From JBBIII01 sp037446575 (lineage in GTDB: Bacteria; Bacteroidota; Ignavibacteria; UBA10030), in assembly GCA_037446575.1 (NCBI GenBank), contig JBBIII010000030.1, positions 1 to 26,590 on the forward strand: a DNA stretch of 26,590 nt. The letters run 5' to 3'. This document shows, piece by piece, positions 1-8,216 of this stretch (within the stretch, counting starts at the first letter, position 1; each line of letters begins with the position of its first letter). Both the position numbers and the translations under genes were made by a program. The notes beneath the pieces were generated by a model. It made no database searches. It was given only the letters and a program-made list of their open reading frames with translations, and was not told where the DNA came from.

Positions 1-43
1 GTCTGACACTTGCCTCAGAATTAGCAACGAGAAGTGTCTGACA
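1..43. repeat. Imperfect inverted repeat at window edge
   Basis: The first bases read GTCTGACACTT, and 32-42 read AAGTGTCTGAC. The two arms are inverted complements except for one central mismatch, and GTCTGACA also recurs directly at 36-43. The element lies downstream of the minus-strand gene that ends at 107. It may be part of a dispersed or transposon-end repeat cut by the window edge, but no transposase is visible. Confidence 0.35.
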
Positions 44-56
44 TCTAAATATGTAC

Positions 57-80
57 GATCCCGCCTTCGTGGGAATGACA
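57..80. repeat. REP-like hairpin downstream of the DUF5686-type gene
   Basis: The stem TCCCGC (59-64) pairs with GTGGGA (69-74), with one G-T pair and the loop CTTC, followed by ATGACA. From memory, the motif resembles a dispersed intergenic repeat ('cattcccacgaaggcggga' type) seen in many bacterial genomes. It lies 27 bp past the stop of the minus-strand gene and could also act as a 3' stem-loop for its transcript. Confidence 0.45.
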
Positions 81-106
81 ACTTTTTAGTCAACCACTCT
101 ACGCTA

Positions 107-2536
107 TCACCGCTCCGCAAATCCTGCAATTAAATCCGATAAAAGCAATGTGAATACGAATTGTTTCGGCTGAGTGAAACGATATGTGAAATCGAGCCGG
201 AAGACATCGAAAACATTTGATATGCCGAATCCAGCTTCATAATATAAGCCATTTGTATCTTTGACTGGAAACTGCGGAAGTTTTATTGCCCTGTTGGAAA
301 ACCATGAGCGAGCAAAAGCGGCAGTTAATAGAAATTCAAGTTTAGATTCGTACAACATTCGAATCCCCGATAAGGCAAAAGGCGCACGACGAAAATTATA
401 TTCTGCAGAACATATAATATAGCTGTCGCCATAAAATTCTCGAGATCCAACTCCATGCAATGTCCCTTGCTCACCGATAAAAAGCACATTTGAAGCCAAA
501 GAAAAATATTGCTGTGGTGGTAAATTACCTAATGTCGTTCCCGCGTTTACGACTAAAGTTAAAGATGGCGGCATCAGCAAATCATAATTCATTGTAGAAA
601 TTTTTGTGCGTGTCTTTATGTTGAATTGTGTAAATGAGTGATCACTGCCTAAAACCGGAGCAGAGTGCTCAACCGACGCTGTTACACGCATTGCATTAGG
701 AACAAACGACATCATTGGCGTTGATAAATATCGGGCGTCAAACTTTACGTTTCTCATCGAGCCATCAACAATCGGCGGATTAATCGGATAAATGCCGGAA
801 CGATTAAACCATGAATACTCGGTATTTTTAGAAAGAGAATATTGTTTTTCCGAACGTCCGCTCAATGATAATTTCCATAAAGATGACGGCAAATATGATA
901 TAGAACCAATTGTTCCGCGTGCCAGAAAGTAATCGTAAGCATCGGCATGATAGAAAAGGCAGTTGATGAGATTATAAAAGCGATCCTTATTTAAAACTAA
1001 AGGAAACTCTGTAAGTTGATCATAAATATCCAAATCAATGCTCCATTGTTTTTCTGTCAAAGAAATTGCGCCGCCGCCAAACCTTGTTGTCTTTTTCATA
1101 TCTTCGCCAAATCTATATGTTGCGCCCGCATGCCATTTCCATTTCTTATCGGCAGTTCCGTAAGCAAACCCGCCGCGGACACCGAGATCATTCGTAAGCG
1201 AATCAATTGATTTTGAAATTCCTAAATGCCATCCCTCAACTCTGTTAAAGCTGATATCTAAGTAGCTTACTATTCCAGTGGAAATAGAATTCAAGAAATT
1301 ATACATCGCTCCTCGTGGCGCTAATTGTCTTTCGAGCGAAGCCGTACTGTCAAGTTTTTTATATGCGCTTTCTTGCTCGGCTGTCAATGGAAGAACTTCA
1401 TGCTCTCTCCAAAATGTCGTATCAATTGTTTTTGATGAAGAATCAACTGTCAATCGCGCCATCTGACTTATGCTGTCCGGCAATTCTGAATTCACTTTAT
1501 ATTCATATATAACTATACTGCGGTCAATGCCGATAGGAGGAAGAGAAATTCCCATTACACTAATTTCTACTTTGGCTAAAAATTGAAAATGCGCCGGCAA
1601 CCAGTATGAATTTTCGTACAATTGAAATTTTTGCCTATATCTCGCAAGAGAATAATTTACAAATGGTTGAGCAAATGCTTCATTCGCTTCAAGGTCTGCT
1701 TCGATAACTGCATAAGATTTTTCCGCAATCGCAATAGTTCCTCTGAACAATGGACTGATGCGCGACTTTGGTATAACTTGAATATCGTACACATGGAAAT
1801 AATCCATTTTCCTTGTAGTGATCAATTTGTAATCGTATTTGGAAAACGCATCGGGGGAAGTTATTCCGGTAAATTTGAATCCACCCATCGAAATCGTATC
1901 GTCATTGAAATTGATAACATTGCCGACACGCGCTAACTGCATATTTGTTGGCAGATTACCAGTTTGCTTCTGCTGTGTTATTACTTCGCGTAAAGAGTCG
2001 CCTCTTTGCCAATACAACGAAGAATAAGCTTCGGTAATAGCGGCAATTGTATCCTGCGCCCGAATAACAATGCGATTGAATGCTTTTCCTTCATAAGAAG
2101 TCAGCCGGCTCATCCATTTCTTTTTATTTTCTATAGCCGCCCGGATAATTTCGTAAGCAGGGTCTTCGCCGCTTACTATAACTTCCGCCATTTGAATCAA
2201 AGTTGGCTGTAATTGAATTGTGATAAATTTATTCTTATAAGCAGAAATCGAAACCGTATCAGAAATGTATCCGACATAACTAATTGCGAGCTTAGCTATT
2301 GTGTCGTTTAAAGAATATCTAAACTCGCCTTGCGCGTTGCTAATAGTTCCCTGTGTTGTTCCGATGATTTTTATAATAGCTGAAGGTAAAGATTCGCCTG
2401 TAACTGCGTCAACAACTTTTCCACGGATTGATAGTGAAGATTGCGGATAGACGGTATACAAACAACATTGAAAAATGATATAACCAACGAGGACATGGAA
2501 TAACACAGAGGATTTTAATTTATTAGAGACACTCAT
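107..2536 (-). CDS. DUF5686 and carboxypeptidase-regulatory-like domain outer membrane protein
   Basis: This is an 809-aa exported protein. A hydrophobic segment at about residues 10-31 acts as signal peptide. Residues about 36-110 form a carboxypeptidase-regulatory-like beta-sandwich (IRGKVVDAVTGESLPSA, then GTISNAQGEF and SYVGY), as in TonB receptors of this phylum. A DUF5686-type region follows from about residue 125 (AYEIIRAAIENKKKWMSRL), and the C-terminal half alternates short hydrophobic and polar strands like an outer membrane beta-barrel. Length and order fit DUF5686 proteins, whose function is unknown. The start is an ATG without a clear SD (TTAAAAAAA upstream). The gene stands alone, separated from the hydrogenase operon by a terminator and a palindrome. 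The family call is good; substrate and role cannot be read. Confidence 0.8.
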   Translation of the reverse strand: MSVSNKLKSSVLFHVLVGYIIFQCCLYTVYPQSSLSIRGKVVDAVTGESLPSAIIKIIGTTQGTISNAQGEFRYSLNDTIAKLAISYVGYISDTVSISAYKNKFITIQLQPTLIQMAEVIVSGEDPAYEIIRAAIENKKKWMSRLTSYEGKAFNRIVIRAQDTIAAITEAYSSLYWQRGDSLREVITQQKQTGNLPTNMQLARVGNVINFNDDTISMGGFKFTGITSPDAFSKYDYKLITTRKMDYFHVYDIQVIPKSRISPLFRGTIAIAEKSYAVIEADLEANEAFAQPFVNYSLARYRQKFQLYENSYWLPAHFQFLAKVEISVMGISLPPIGIDRSIVIYEYKVNSELPDSISQMARLTVDSSSKTIDTTFWREHEVLPLTAEQESAYKKLDSTASLERQLAPRGAMYNFLNSISTGIVSYLDISFNRVEGWHLGISKSIDSLTNDLGVRGGFAYGTADKKWKWHAGATYRFGEDMKKTTRFGGGAISLTEKQWSIDLDIYDQLTEFPLVLNKDRFYNLINCLFYHADAYDYFLARGTIGSISYLPSSLWKLSLSGRSEKQYSLSKNTEYSWFNRSGIYPINPPIVDGSMRNVKFDARYLSTPMMSFVPNAMRVTASVEHSAPVLGSDHSFTQFNIKTRTKISTMNYDLLMPPSLTLVVNAGTTLGNLPPQQYFSLASNVLFIGEQGTLHGVGSREFYGDSYIICSAEYNFRRAPFALSGIRMLYESKLEFLLTAAFARSWFSNRAIKLPQFPVKDTNGLYYEAGFGISNVFDVFRLDFTYRFTQPKQFVFTLLLSDLIAGFAER

Positions 2537-2618
2537 TTTTTTTAAGGTTTATGTTACTTCAGATTATGTATCTATTAGGTAAATTAGAATAGCAATATCT
2601 TTTTCATCTATCAAGCAG

Positions 2619-2648
2619 AAAAGGGCTTAGATTTCTCTAAGCCCTTTT
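2619..2648 (-). terminator. Rho-independent terminator of the hydrogenase operon
   Basis: The stem GGGCTTAG (2623-2630) pairs perfectly with CTAAGCCC (2637-2644) around a 6-nt loop, and is extended by AAAA/TTTT. Read on the minus strand, it follows the hydA stop by about 50 bp and ends in a short T run. The plus strand also has a T tail, so it could work in both directions, although no plus-strand gene runs into it. Confidence 0.8.
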
Positions 2649-2662
2649 TTAAAATATTCATA

Positions 2663-2690
2663 GTAGGGACGTTCAATTGAACGTCCCTAC
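2663..2690. repeat. Perfect 28-bp palindrome
   Basis: GTAGGGACGTTCAA is followed directly by its exact reverse complement, giving a 28-bp palindrome with no spacer, between the hydA stop and the terminator. GTAGGGACGTTCAATTGAAC-type palindromes are, as far as I recall, dispersed intergenic repeats in several bacterial genomes. A cruciform or transcript hairpin is possible. Confidence 0.7.
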
Positions 2691-2697
2691 AAAAGCA

Positions 2698-4527
2698 TTA
2701 CACCGCGTGTGCTTTTTCCTTTTCCTTCTTCTTTTCTACGCCATTAGATTTCCAAACAAATATTCCGCGTTTCTCATACTTTGTGTGCAGAAGATTATGA
2801 GACATGTGGCTGAGCGGTTCTTTAAGAAATTCCTTATAGAGCGTTGCTATCTCAGGATTTTCATGAGATTTGCGGACCGGTTTCTTCGAATCTTCCAAAT
2901 AGATTGATTCAGCCCGCTTCTTTCTGATTTCCCAAGTGGTTGGAATCGGCTGACCGCCGCCGCCAAGGCATCCGCCGGGGCAAGTCATAACCTCGATAAA
3001 TGTGTACGGCGATTCGCCTTTTTCGATTTGTTCGAAAAGCTTGCGCGCATTTGCAAGTGTGTGCGCAACTGCAACTTTAATCTTTGTGCCGTTCATACTA
3101 ACTTCGGCTTCTTTAATTCCTTCCATACCGCGGACGGCTGTGAAATTTATATTATCGAGCGGTTTGCTTGTTACAACTTCGTAAGCTGTGCGCAGAGCGG
3201 CTTCCATTACTCCGCCTGTCGCTCCGAAAATTACCGCCGCACCCGTTGATTCACCAAGCGGGTTATCGAATTCTTCCGCCGGTAAATTAGCAAACTGAAT
3301 TCCAGATTCTTTGAACATTCGAGCTAATTCGCGCGTTGTCAATACATAATCGATATCATAAAACGCATCGTCATCTGACCAGCCCTTTTTATCTTTCCAG
3401 TGTTCGAACGCACTCATCATTTCCGGTCTGCGAGCTTCATATTTCTTTGCAGTACAAGGCATTACAGAAACCACAACCATCTTGCGCGGATCAATTCCTG
3501 TTTTTGCCGCATAATAAGTTTTTGCTATTGAGCCAAACATTTGTTGCGGCGATTTACATGTCGAAAGATGATCGAGCATATTAGGGAAGAAATGTTCTGC
3601 AAATTTTATCCATCCCGGCGAGCATGAAGTAATCATTGGAAGCGTGCCTTTTTTTGTAATGCGCTTAATCAGTTCGTGTCCTTCTTCCATAATTGTGAGA
3701 TCGGCAGTAAATTGCGTATCGAATACTTTGTTGAAACCAAGTCGTCGCAAACCGGCAACCATTTGTCCGGTTACGAGCGCGCCTGATTCCATTCCCATTG
3801 CTTCGCCAATACCGACGCGAATTGCAGGCGCAGTCTGCACAATTACTACTTTTTCCGGATTCATTAAATCTTCAAATACAGCGTCTGTGTCATCACGTTC
3901 AACAATTGCGCCGGTCGGACACACGAGCGCGCATTGGCCGCAATATGTGCATGCAACGTTTCCTAATCCCTTTTCCATATAAGTTGAAATTTTTGTTTTT
4001 ATACCACGCTTTGATAAACCGATTGCATGAACCGTTTGCACTGTTCCGCAAACAGCAATACATCTGCCGCATAAAATACATTTGTTAGGGTCACGAATAA
4101 TCGAAGGAGATGTAGCGTCGAGTTGTTCTACTTTTTTGGTTCGTGTAAATTTGATTTCCCGAATTCCAAGATCGGAGGCAATCGCTTGTAATTCGCAGTT
4201 TTGATTTCGCAAGCAAGAAAAACAATCTTTCGGGTGGTTAGCAAGTAAAAGCTCGACGTTTGTTTTTCGGGAGTCGCGGATGCGGAGCGAATTTGTAACA
4301 ATTTCTGTTCCTTCGTGGACACAAGCTGTGCATGCTCGAACCAGCGAGCGCGCGCCTTTAACTTCAACGACACAAACGCCACAAGAGGAATTCCCTGCAA
4401 CATCTTCTAAATAACATAATGTAGGCACTTTTATTCCATTGCGCTTGCAAGCATCCAGAATTGTAATTCCATCAGTAACTGCAAATTCAATCCCATTAAT
4501 TTTTATGTTCACAAATTTATTTTCCAT
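2698..4527 (-). CDS. hydA: [FeFe]-hydrogenase catalytic subunit HydA (group A3, trimeric type)
   Basis: This 609-aa subunit catalyses reversible H2 formation at the H-cluster. A plant-type [2Fe-2S] domain opens the chain (C38, C49, C52, C66). It is followed by the His-Cys cluster H98-x3-C102-x2-C105-x5-C111 and two [4Fe-4S] sites, C150/C153/C156/C160 and C193/C196/C199/C203. The H-cluster motifs are L1 TSCSPGW (C302), L2 MPCTAKKYE (C358) and L3 MTCPGGCLGGGGQP (C516, C520). The C-terminal stretch with NPEIATLYKEFL and HNLLHTKY is the fused small-subunit domain. Length and Fe-S layout match soluble bifurcating HydA. No membrane segment or signal peptide is present, so it is cytoplasmic. It is the last gene of hydCBA, 9 bp after hydB, with AGAGGG ahead of its ATG. 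In L1, Ser stands where many enzymes have a second Cys. No maturase genes (hydEFG) are nearby. Confidence 0.95.
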   Translation of the reverse strand: MENKFVNIKINGIEFAVTDGITILDACKRNGIKVPTLCYLEDVAGNSSCGVCVVEVKGARSLVRACTACVHEGTEIVTNSLRIRDSRKTNVELLLANHPKDCFSCLRNQNCELQAIASDLGIREIKFTRTKKVEQLDATSPSIIRDPNKCILCGRCIAVCGTVQTVHAIGLSKRGIKTKISTYMEKGLGNVACTYCGQCALVCPTGAIVERDDTDAVFEDLMNPEKVVIVQTAPAIRVGIGEAMGMESGALVTGQMVAGLRRLGFNKVFDTQFTADLTIMEEGHELIKRITKKGTLPMITSCSPGWIKFAEHFFPNMLDHLSTCKSPQQMFGSIAKTYYAAKTGIDPRKMVVVSVMPCTAKKYEARRPEMMSAFEHWKDKKGWSDDDAFYDIDYVLTTRELARMFKESGIQFANLPAEEFDNPLGESTGAAVIFGATGGVMEAALRTAYEVVTSKPLDNINFTAVRGMEGIKEAEVSMNGTKIKVAVAHTLANARKLFEQIEKGESPYTFIEVMTCPGGCLGGGGQPIPTTWEIRKKRAESIYLEDSKKPVRKSHENPEIATLYKEFLKEPLSHMSHNLLHTKYEKRGIFVWKSNGVEKKKEKEKAHAV

Positions 4528-4536
4528 ATAACCCTC

Positions 4537-7500
4537 TTAATTTTCTTCTTCTTGATGACATTTCACATCGCATCGCAAGCAACGAGCCGCTTCATCCAAT
4601 GCTTCTTCGCCGGAATATCCGCCAAGAACTTCTTGGAAACTCGAAATCCTCTCTTTTACTGTTAGTTTTTTAGGAATAACTTTCTTTTCTTCTTCCGGAG
4701 CCGGCACTATTTCGTCTTTATACTTGAATTCGCGGAACAAACGGTAGAATCGTTTTTCCTTAGTCAAATCAAAATCAATCGCTTCAGCCGCTTGCCGCGC
4801 AAAACCCATTGCTTCGGCAACAGTAGCCGGTCCGCTTATAGCATCTCCACCGGCGTAGACTTTAGGAATATTTGTGCGACAGCTTGGCTGAGATATTTTA
4901 ATAGTACCATTTTTCTTCAACTCTAAACCAATTTCTTTAGCCGGCTCAAAATCAACTTTTTCACCAATGGATATTATAACAGTGTTGCATTCCACAATTT
5001 CTGTTTCGTTAGTTTCGACAGGTTTCTTTCTACCAGAGTTATCGAAACCGTCAAATTTCATTTTACGAACTTCGAGTCCGGTTACATGTCCTTTCAAATC
5101 GCCAATTATTTTTAATGGCGCAGACATAAACTTGAATTTTATATTTTCTTCAATAGCGTCTTGAATTTCATGTTCATTAGCGGGCATTTCATCTCTATCG
5201 CGGCGATAAACTATTGTAACCTCGGCGCCAAGTCTTAAACAGGAACGCGCCGCATCAATTGCAACATTTCCCGCACCCACAACGACAACTTTTTTGCCGA
5301 TATGAAGTTTTTTGCCAGCGGCAAATTCTTCAAGAAATTCATAGCCCTGTAATACCCCTTTCAGATGCGTGCCTGGGATATCGAGTTCAACATCTTTTTG
5401 CGCGCCCACTGCTATTAAAACTGCGTCGTTCTGCTTTTGCAAAGTTTTAAAAGGATTATCTTTTCCTATTTTTGTGTTGAATACAAACTTTACGCCAAGT
5501 TTTTTGAAAAGCTCCAGTTCTTTATTAAGCCCCTCTTTTGGCAAGCGATAAGCCGGGATTCCATATTGCAATATTCCGCCCGCTTTCGCATGATTATCAT
5601 AAACAGTAACTTCGTGACCGAGACGAACGAGAAAATAAGCCGCGGTTAATCCGGCGGGTCCTGCTCCAATAACTGCAATTTTCTTTCCCGTTGGTGAAAG
5701 CTTCTCTCTTATTAACCTTCTATAAATTTCTTGTTCTTTCCCCATTTTATACATTGTATCGGCAAGATAACGATGTATATCGCCCTGCGAAACAGGATCA
5801 TCTACCATTTCTCTTCTACATCTAACCATGCAATGGAAATAACAGATTCTACCAACTGTGCCGGGTAAAGGGTTATCGCGCAATGTCAACTCGAACGCCT
5901 CTTCAATTCTTTCCTCCTTTAGAAGCTGTAGATAGCCGGGAATATTCATGTGCATAGGACAGCTATTTTCGCATAGAGCCATAAATAAGTTTTCGCATAC
6001 GCCGGCTTTACATCGCTTTTGTATAATATGCTTTTCGTATTCATCTCGGAAATAGCGCAATGTGCTTAACACTGGATTAGAACTCGTTTGCCCTAATCCG
6101 CATAAAGAAGCATCGCGGATTACATAAGACAATCTTTCTAAAGTGTCAAGATCATTCATTGTTGCTTCGCCGCGCGTAATTTTATTTAAAAGCGCAAGCG
6201 ATTGAGCAAGCCCTTCCCGACACGGCGTGCATTTACCGCACGATTCGTTATATGTTACCTCGACAAAATAGCGTGCAACGTCAACCATGCAATTATCCTG
6301 ATCCATCACAACCATTCCGCCGGAGCCCATAATTGTGCCAAGTTTTGTCAATGATTCATAATCAACAGGCGTATTAAAATGTTCAACAGGAATACATCCG
6401 CCCGATGGACCACCGGTCTGCACAGCACGAATCTTCTTTTTATTTCCAGTCCCTTCGCCCATTTGGTAAATTATGTTTTCAAGCGGCGTGCCAAGCGGAA
6501 GTTCCACTAGTCCGGTGTTCTTAATTTTTCCGACAAGCGAAAATACTTTTGTGCCGGTGCTTGTTTGAGTTCCAAATTTTGCAAATTCATTTCCGCCGAT
6601 TGTCAAAATAACCGGAATATTAATCCATGTCTCCACATTGTTGATGTTTGTGGGTTTTCCCCATAATCCTTTTTGTGCAGGATATGGCGGACGCGGAATT
6701 GGACGACCCGCTCGGTTTTCAATTGAAGCAATTAACGCTGTTTCTTCGCCGCAAACAAACGCTCCGGCTCCTTCAACATAAGATAAATCGAAGCTGAAAT
6801 TAGTCCCTAAAATATTTTTTCCTAAAAGCCCGAATTCTTTTGCCGCGGCGACCGCTTTTTTAAATCGCTCGACTGCAAGCGGATATTCGGCGCGCACATA
6901 CATAATCCCTTCATCGGCACCCATCACGTATGCGCCTATTAACATTCCTTCTATTAAGGCGTGCGGATCGCTTTCAATTTCATTCCGGTTCATATATGCG
7001 CCGGGATCGCCTTCGTCAGCATTGCAGATGATGTACTTTTTATCGGTTTCAACTTTCTTCATCATTTCCCATTTTATCGACGTTGGGAAACCAGCGCCTC
7101 CGCGTCCGCGAAGTTTGGAGTTTTTAACTTCTTCTAGAACTGTATCTGGCGTCATTTGTGTTAATGCTTTAAAAAGAGCGCTATACCCGCCAACAGCTAT
7201 ATATTCTTCAATATCTTCCGGATTAATTAAACCGCAATCACGAAGCACGATTTTTTTCTGCCCTTTGAAAAAAGGAATTTCATTCCATAATGGAACCTTT
7301 CCGAGTCCGACACCAAATTCCAATCGCGATGTGTAAAAATTCCATTTCTCAATTCTGCATAGCGCTTTCTTAAGCGGAATTATTCCTCGGCAAAGTCCAT
7401 CAACAATGCTCTCCGCATCTTTAGGCGTTACTTTGTGTAAAATTACAATCGGTTGTCCCGGCACATAGCAATTAACGAGCGTTTCCTCCGAACAAAAACC

Positions 7501-7698
7501 AAAACATCCCACTGTGTTAAGATTTATCTTTGCTTTTCTTGCTTTGATCGCTTTATGCAAGCTTTCGTAGACTTCTTTGGCTTCGTTGCCAATACCGCAA
7601 GTTCCCATGCCTACAGAAATTTTAGGAACATCGGGTATAAGTTTAGCTAAACCCTGCTTTCTAATTTTTTCTAACTCAACAGCATTCTGAATCTTCAT
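4537..7698 (-). CDS. hydB: HydB: NuoF-like NADH/FMN subunit fused to a GltD/NfnB-like FAD/NADPH module
   Basis: At 1053 residues this is far longer than an ordinary HydB of about 600. Order: an N-terminal thioredoxin-like [2Fe-2S] domain (C34, C65, C69, perhaps C77); NuoF FMN/NADH core with GRGGAGFP (about 198-205), NADEGDPGAY (226-235) and CGEETALI (about 316-323); and the [4Fe-4S] site C487/C490/C493 plus C533. After KRCKAGVC (561-568), where ordinary HydB continues into a two-cluster ferredoxin tail, the chain turns into a GltD-type Fe-S domain (C576, C580, C619, C623, C627). FAD-binding VIGAGPAGLTAAYF (676-689), NADP-type VVGAGNVAIDAAR with YRRDRDEMPA (831-840) and GGDAISGPATV follow. The tail has C1040/C1043/C1047. 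No frameshift is needed and domain borders are clean, so the fusion looks real. Its start overlaps the hydC stop by 4 bp (ATGA), with GGGAG upstream. I infer a complex joining H2, ferredoxin, NAD(H) and NADP(H). Confidence 0.93.
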   Translation of the reverse strand: MKIQNAVELEKIRKQGLAKLIPDVPKISVGMGTCGIGNEAKEVYESLHKAIKARKAKINLNTVGCFGFCSEETLVNCYVPGQPIVILHKVTPKDAESIVDGLCRGIIPLKKALCRIEKWNFYTSRLEFGVGLGKVPLWNEIPFFKGQKKIVLRDCGLINPEDIEEYIAVGGYSALFKALTQMTPDTVLEEVKNSKLRGRGGAGFPTSIKWEMMKKVETDKKYIICNADEGDPGAYMNRNEIESDPHALIEGMLIGAYVMGADEGIMYVRAEYPLAVERFKKAVAAAKEFGLLGKNILGTNFSFDLSYVEGAGAFVCGEETALIASIENRAGRPIPRPPYPAQKGLWGKPTNINNVETWINIPVILTIGGNEFAKFGTQTSTGTKVFSLVGKIKNTGLVELPLGTPLENIIYQMGEGTGNKKKIRAVQTGGPSGGCIPVEHFNTPVDYESLTKLGTIMGSGGMVVMDQDNCMVDVARYFVEVTYNESCGKCTPCREGLAQSLALLNKITRGEATMNDLDTLERLSYVIRDASLCGLGQTSSNPVLSTLRYFRDEYEKHIIQKRCKAGVCENLFMALCENSCPMHMNIPGYLQLLKEERIEEAFELTLRDNPLPGTVGRICYFHCMVRCRREMVDDPVSQGDIHRYLADTMYKMGKEQEIYRRLIREKLSPTGKKIAVIGAGPAGLTAAYFLVRLGHEVTVYDNHAKAGGILQYGIPAYRLPKEGLNKELELFKKLGVKFVFNTKIGKDNPFKTLQKQNDAVLIAVGAQKDVELDIPGTHLKGVLQGYEFLEEFAAGKKLHIGKKVVVVGAGNVAIDAARSCLRLGAEVTIVYRRDRDEMPANEHEIQDAIEENIKFKFMSAPLKIIGDLKGHVTGLEVRKMKFDGFDNSGRKKPVETNETEIVECNTVIISIGEKVDFEPAKEIGLELKKNGTIKISQPSCRTNIPKVYAGGDAISGPATVAEAMGFARQAAEAIDFDLTKEKRFYRLFREFKYKDEIVPAPEEEKKVIPKKLTVKERISSFQEVLGGYSGEEALDEAARCLRCDVKCHQEEEN

Positions 7699-8216
7699 GG
7701 CTTTTTTCTCCCTTTTGAAATTTTTGATATTATTTTCTGGAGTTTTGCCGTTGTAACGTTGCTGTAAATTACTCCGTCAATCGCTACTACTGGCGCAAGC
7801 GCACATTGCCCAAAGCAAGCAACTGTAGATATCGTAAATTGATGATCGGGAGTAGTAAAAAACGATTCCCCCTCTTCAAGCGCTTTACTGCAATCTAACA
7901 TCAATCCTATATCGCTTAACAATGCTTTCGAACCTTTTGTATGGCACGCTGTGCCTCTGCAAACTGTGATAGTGTGTTTTCCTTGCGGCTTAAGATTAAA
8001 GAATGAGAAAAAAGTTGCAACATTATATACGCGCGAAAGTGGAATTCCGGTTCGCAATGAAACATGGTCTAAAGTTTCTTCAGAAAGAAATTTATGCTCA
8101 TTTACAAGTTGCGCTTCTTCTAAAATGCTCAGCAGTTCACCATGTTCACCTTTATGTTTTGCGATTACAGTATCTAATTCCTTTAATTCGCGAGACAGTG
8201 TTTGTGTTTCAGCCAT
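7695..8216 (-). CDS. hydC: HydC: NuoE-like [2Fe-2S] subunit of the trimeric hydrogenase
   Basis: This 173-aa NuoE/thioredoxin-fold subunit binds one [2Fe-2S] cluster through C86, C91, C134 and C138 (VCRGTACHTKGS and VACFGQCALAP). The helical N-terminal part carries the typical RVYNVATFFSFF segment. In NuoE/HydC proteins this subunit passes electrons near the FMN of the NuoF partner. The frame is open 30 bp further upstream to a TTG at 8246, but the ATG at 8216 has AGGAG 5 nt ahead and gives a normal N-terminus (MAETQTLS), so I take it as the start. It is the first gene of hydCBA, and its TGA overlaps the hydB ATG, implying translational coupling. Confidence 0.93.
   Translation of the reverse strand: MAETQTLSRELKELDTVIAKHKGEHGELLSILEEAQLVNEHKFLSEETLDHVSLRTGIPLSRVYNVATFFSFFNLKPQGKHTITVCRGTACHTKGSKALLSDIGLMLDCSKALEEGESFFTTPDHQFTISTVACFGQCALAPVVAIDGVIYSNVTTAKLQKIISKISKGRKKP

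Noticed and set aside
1..106. Transposon end or insertion sequence at the left edge
   Set aside because: Inverted repeats are present, but no transposase or second end is visible inside the window, so only repeats are reported.
3002..4088. Plus-strand frames of 60-112 codons opposite hydA and hydB
   Set aside because: They are antisense shadows of strongly supported genes, with no domain, start site or spacing of their own.
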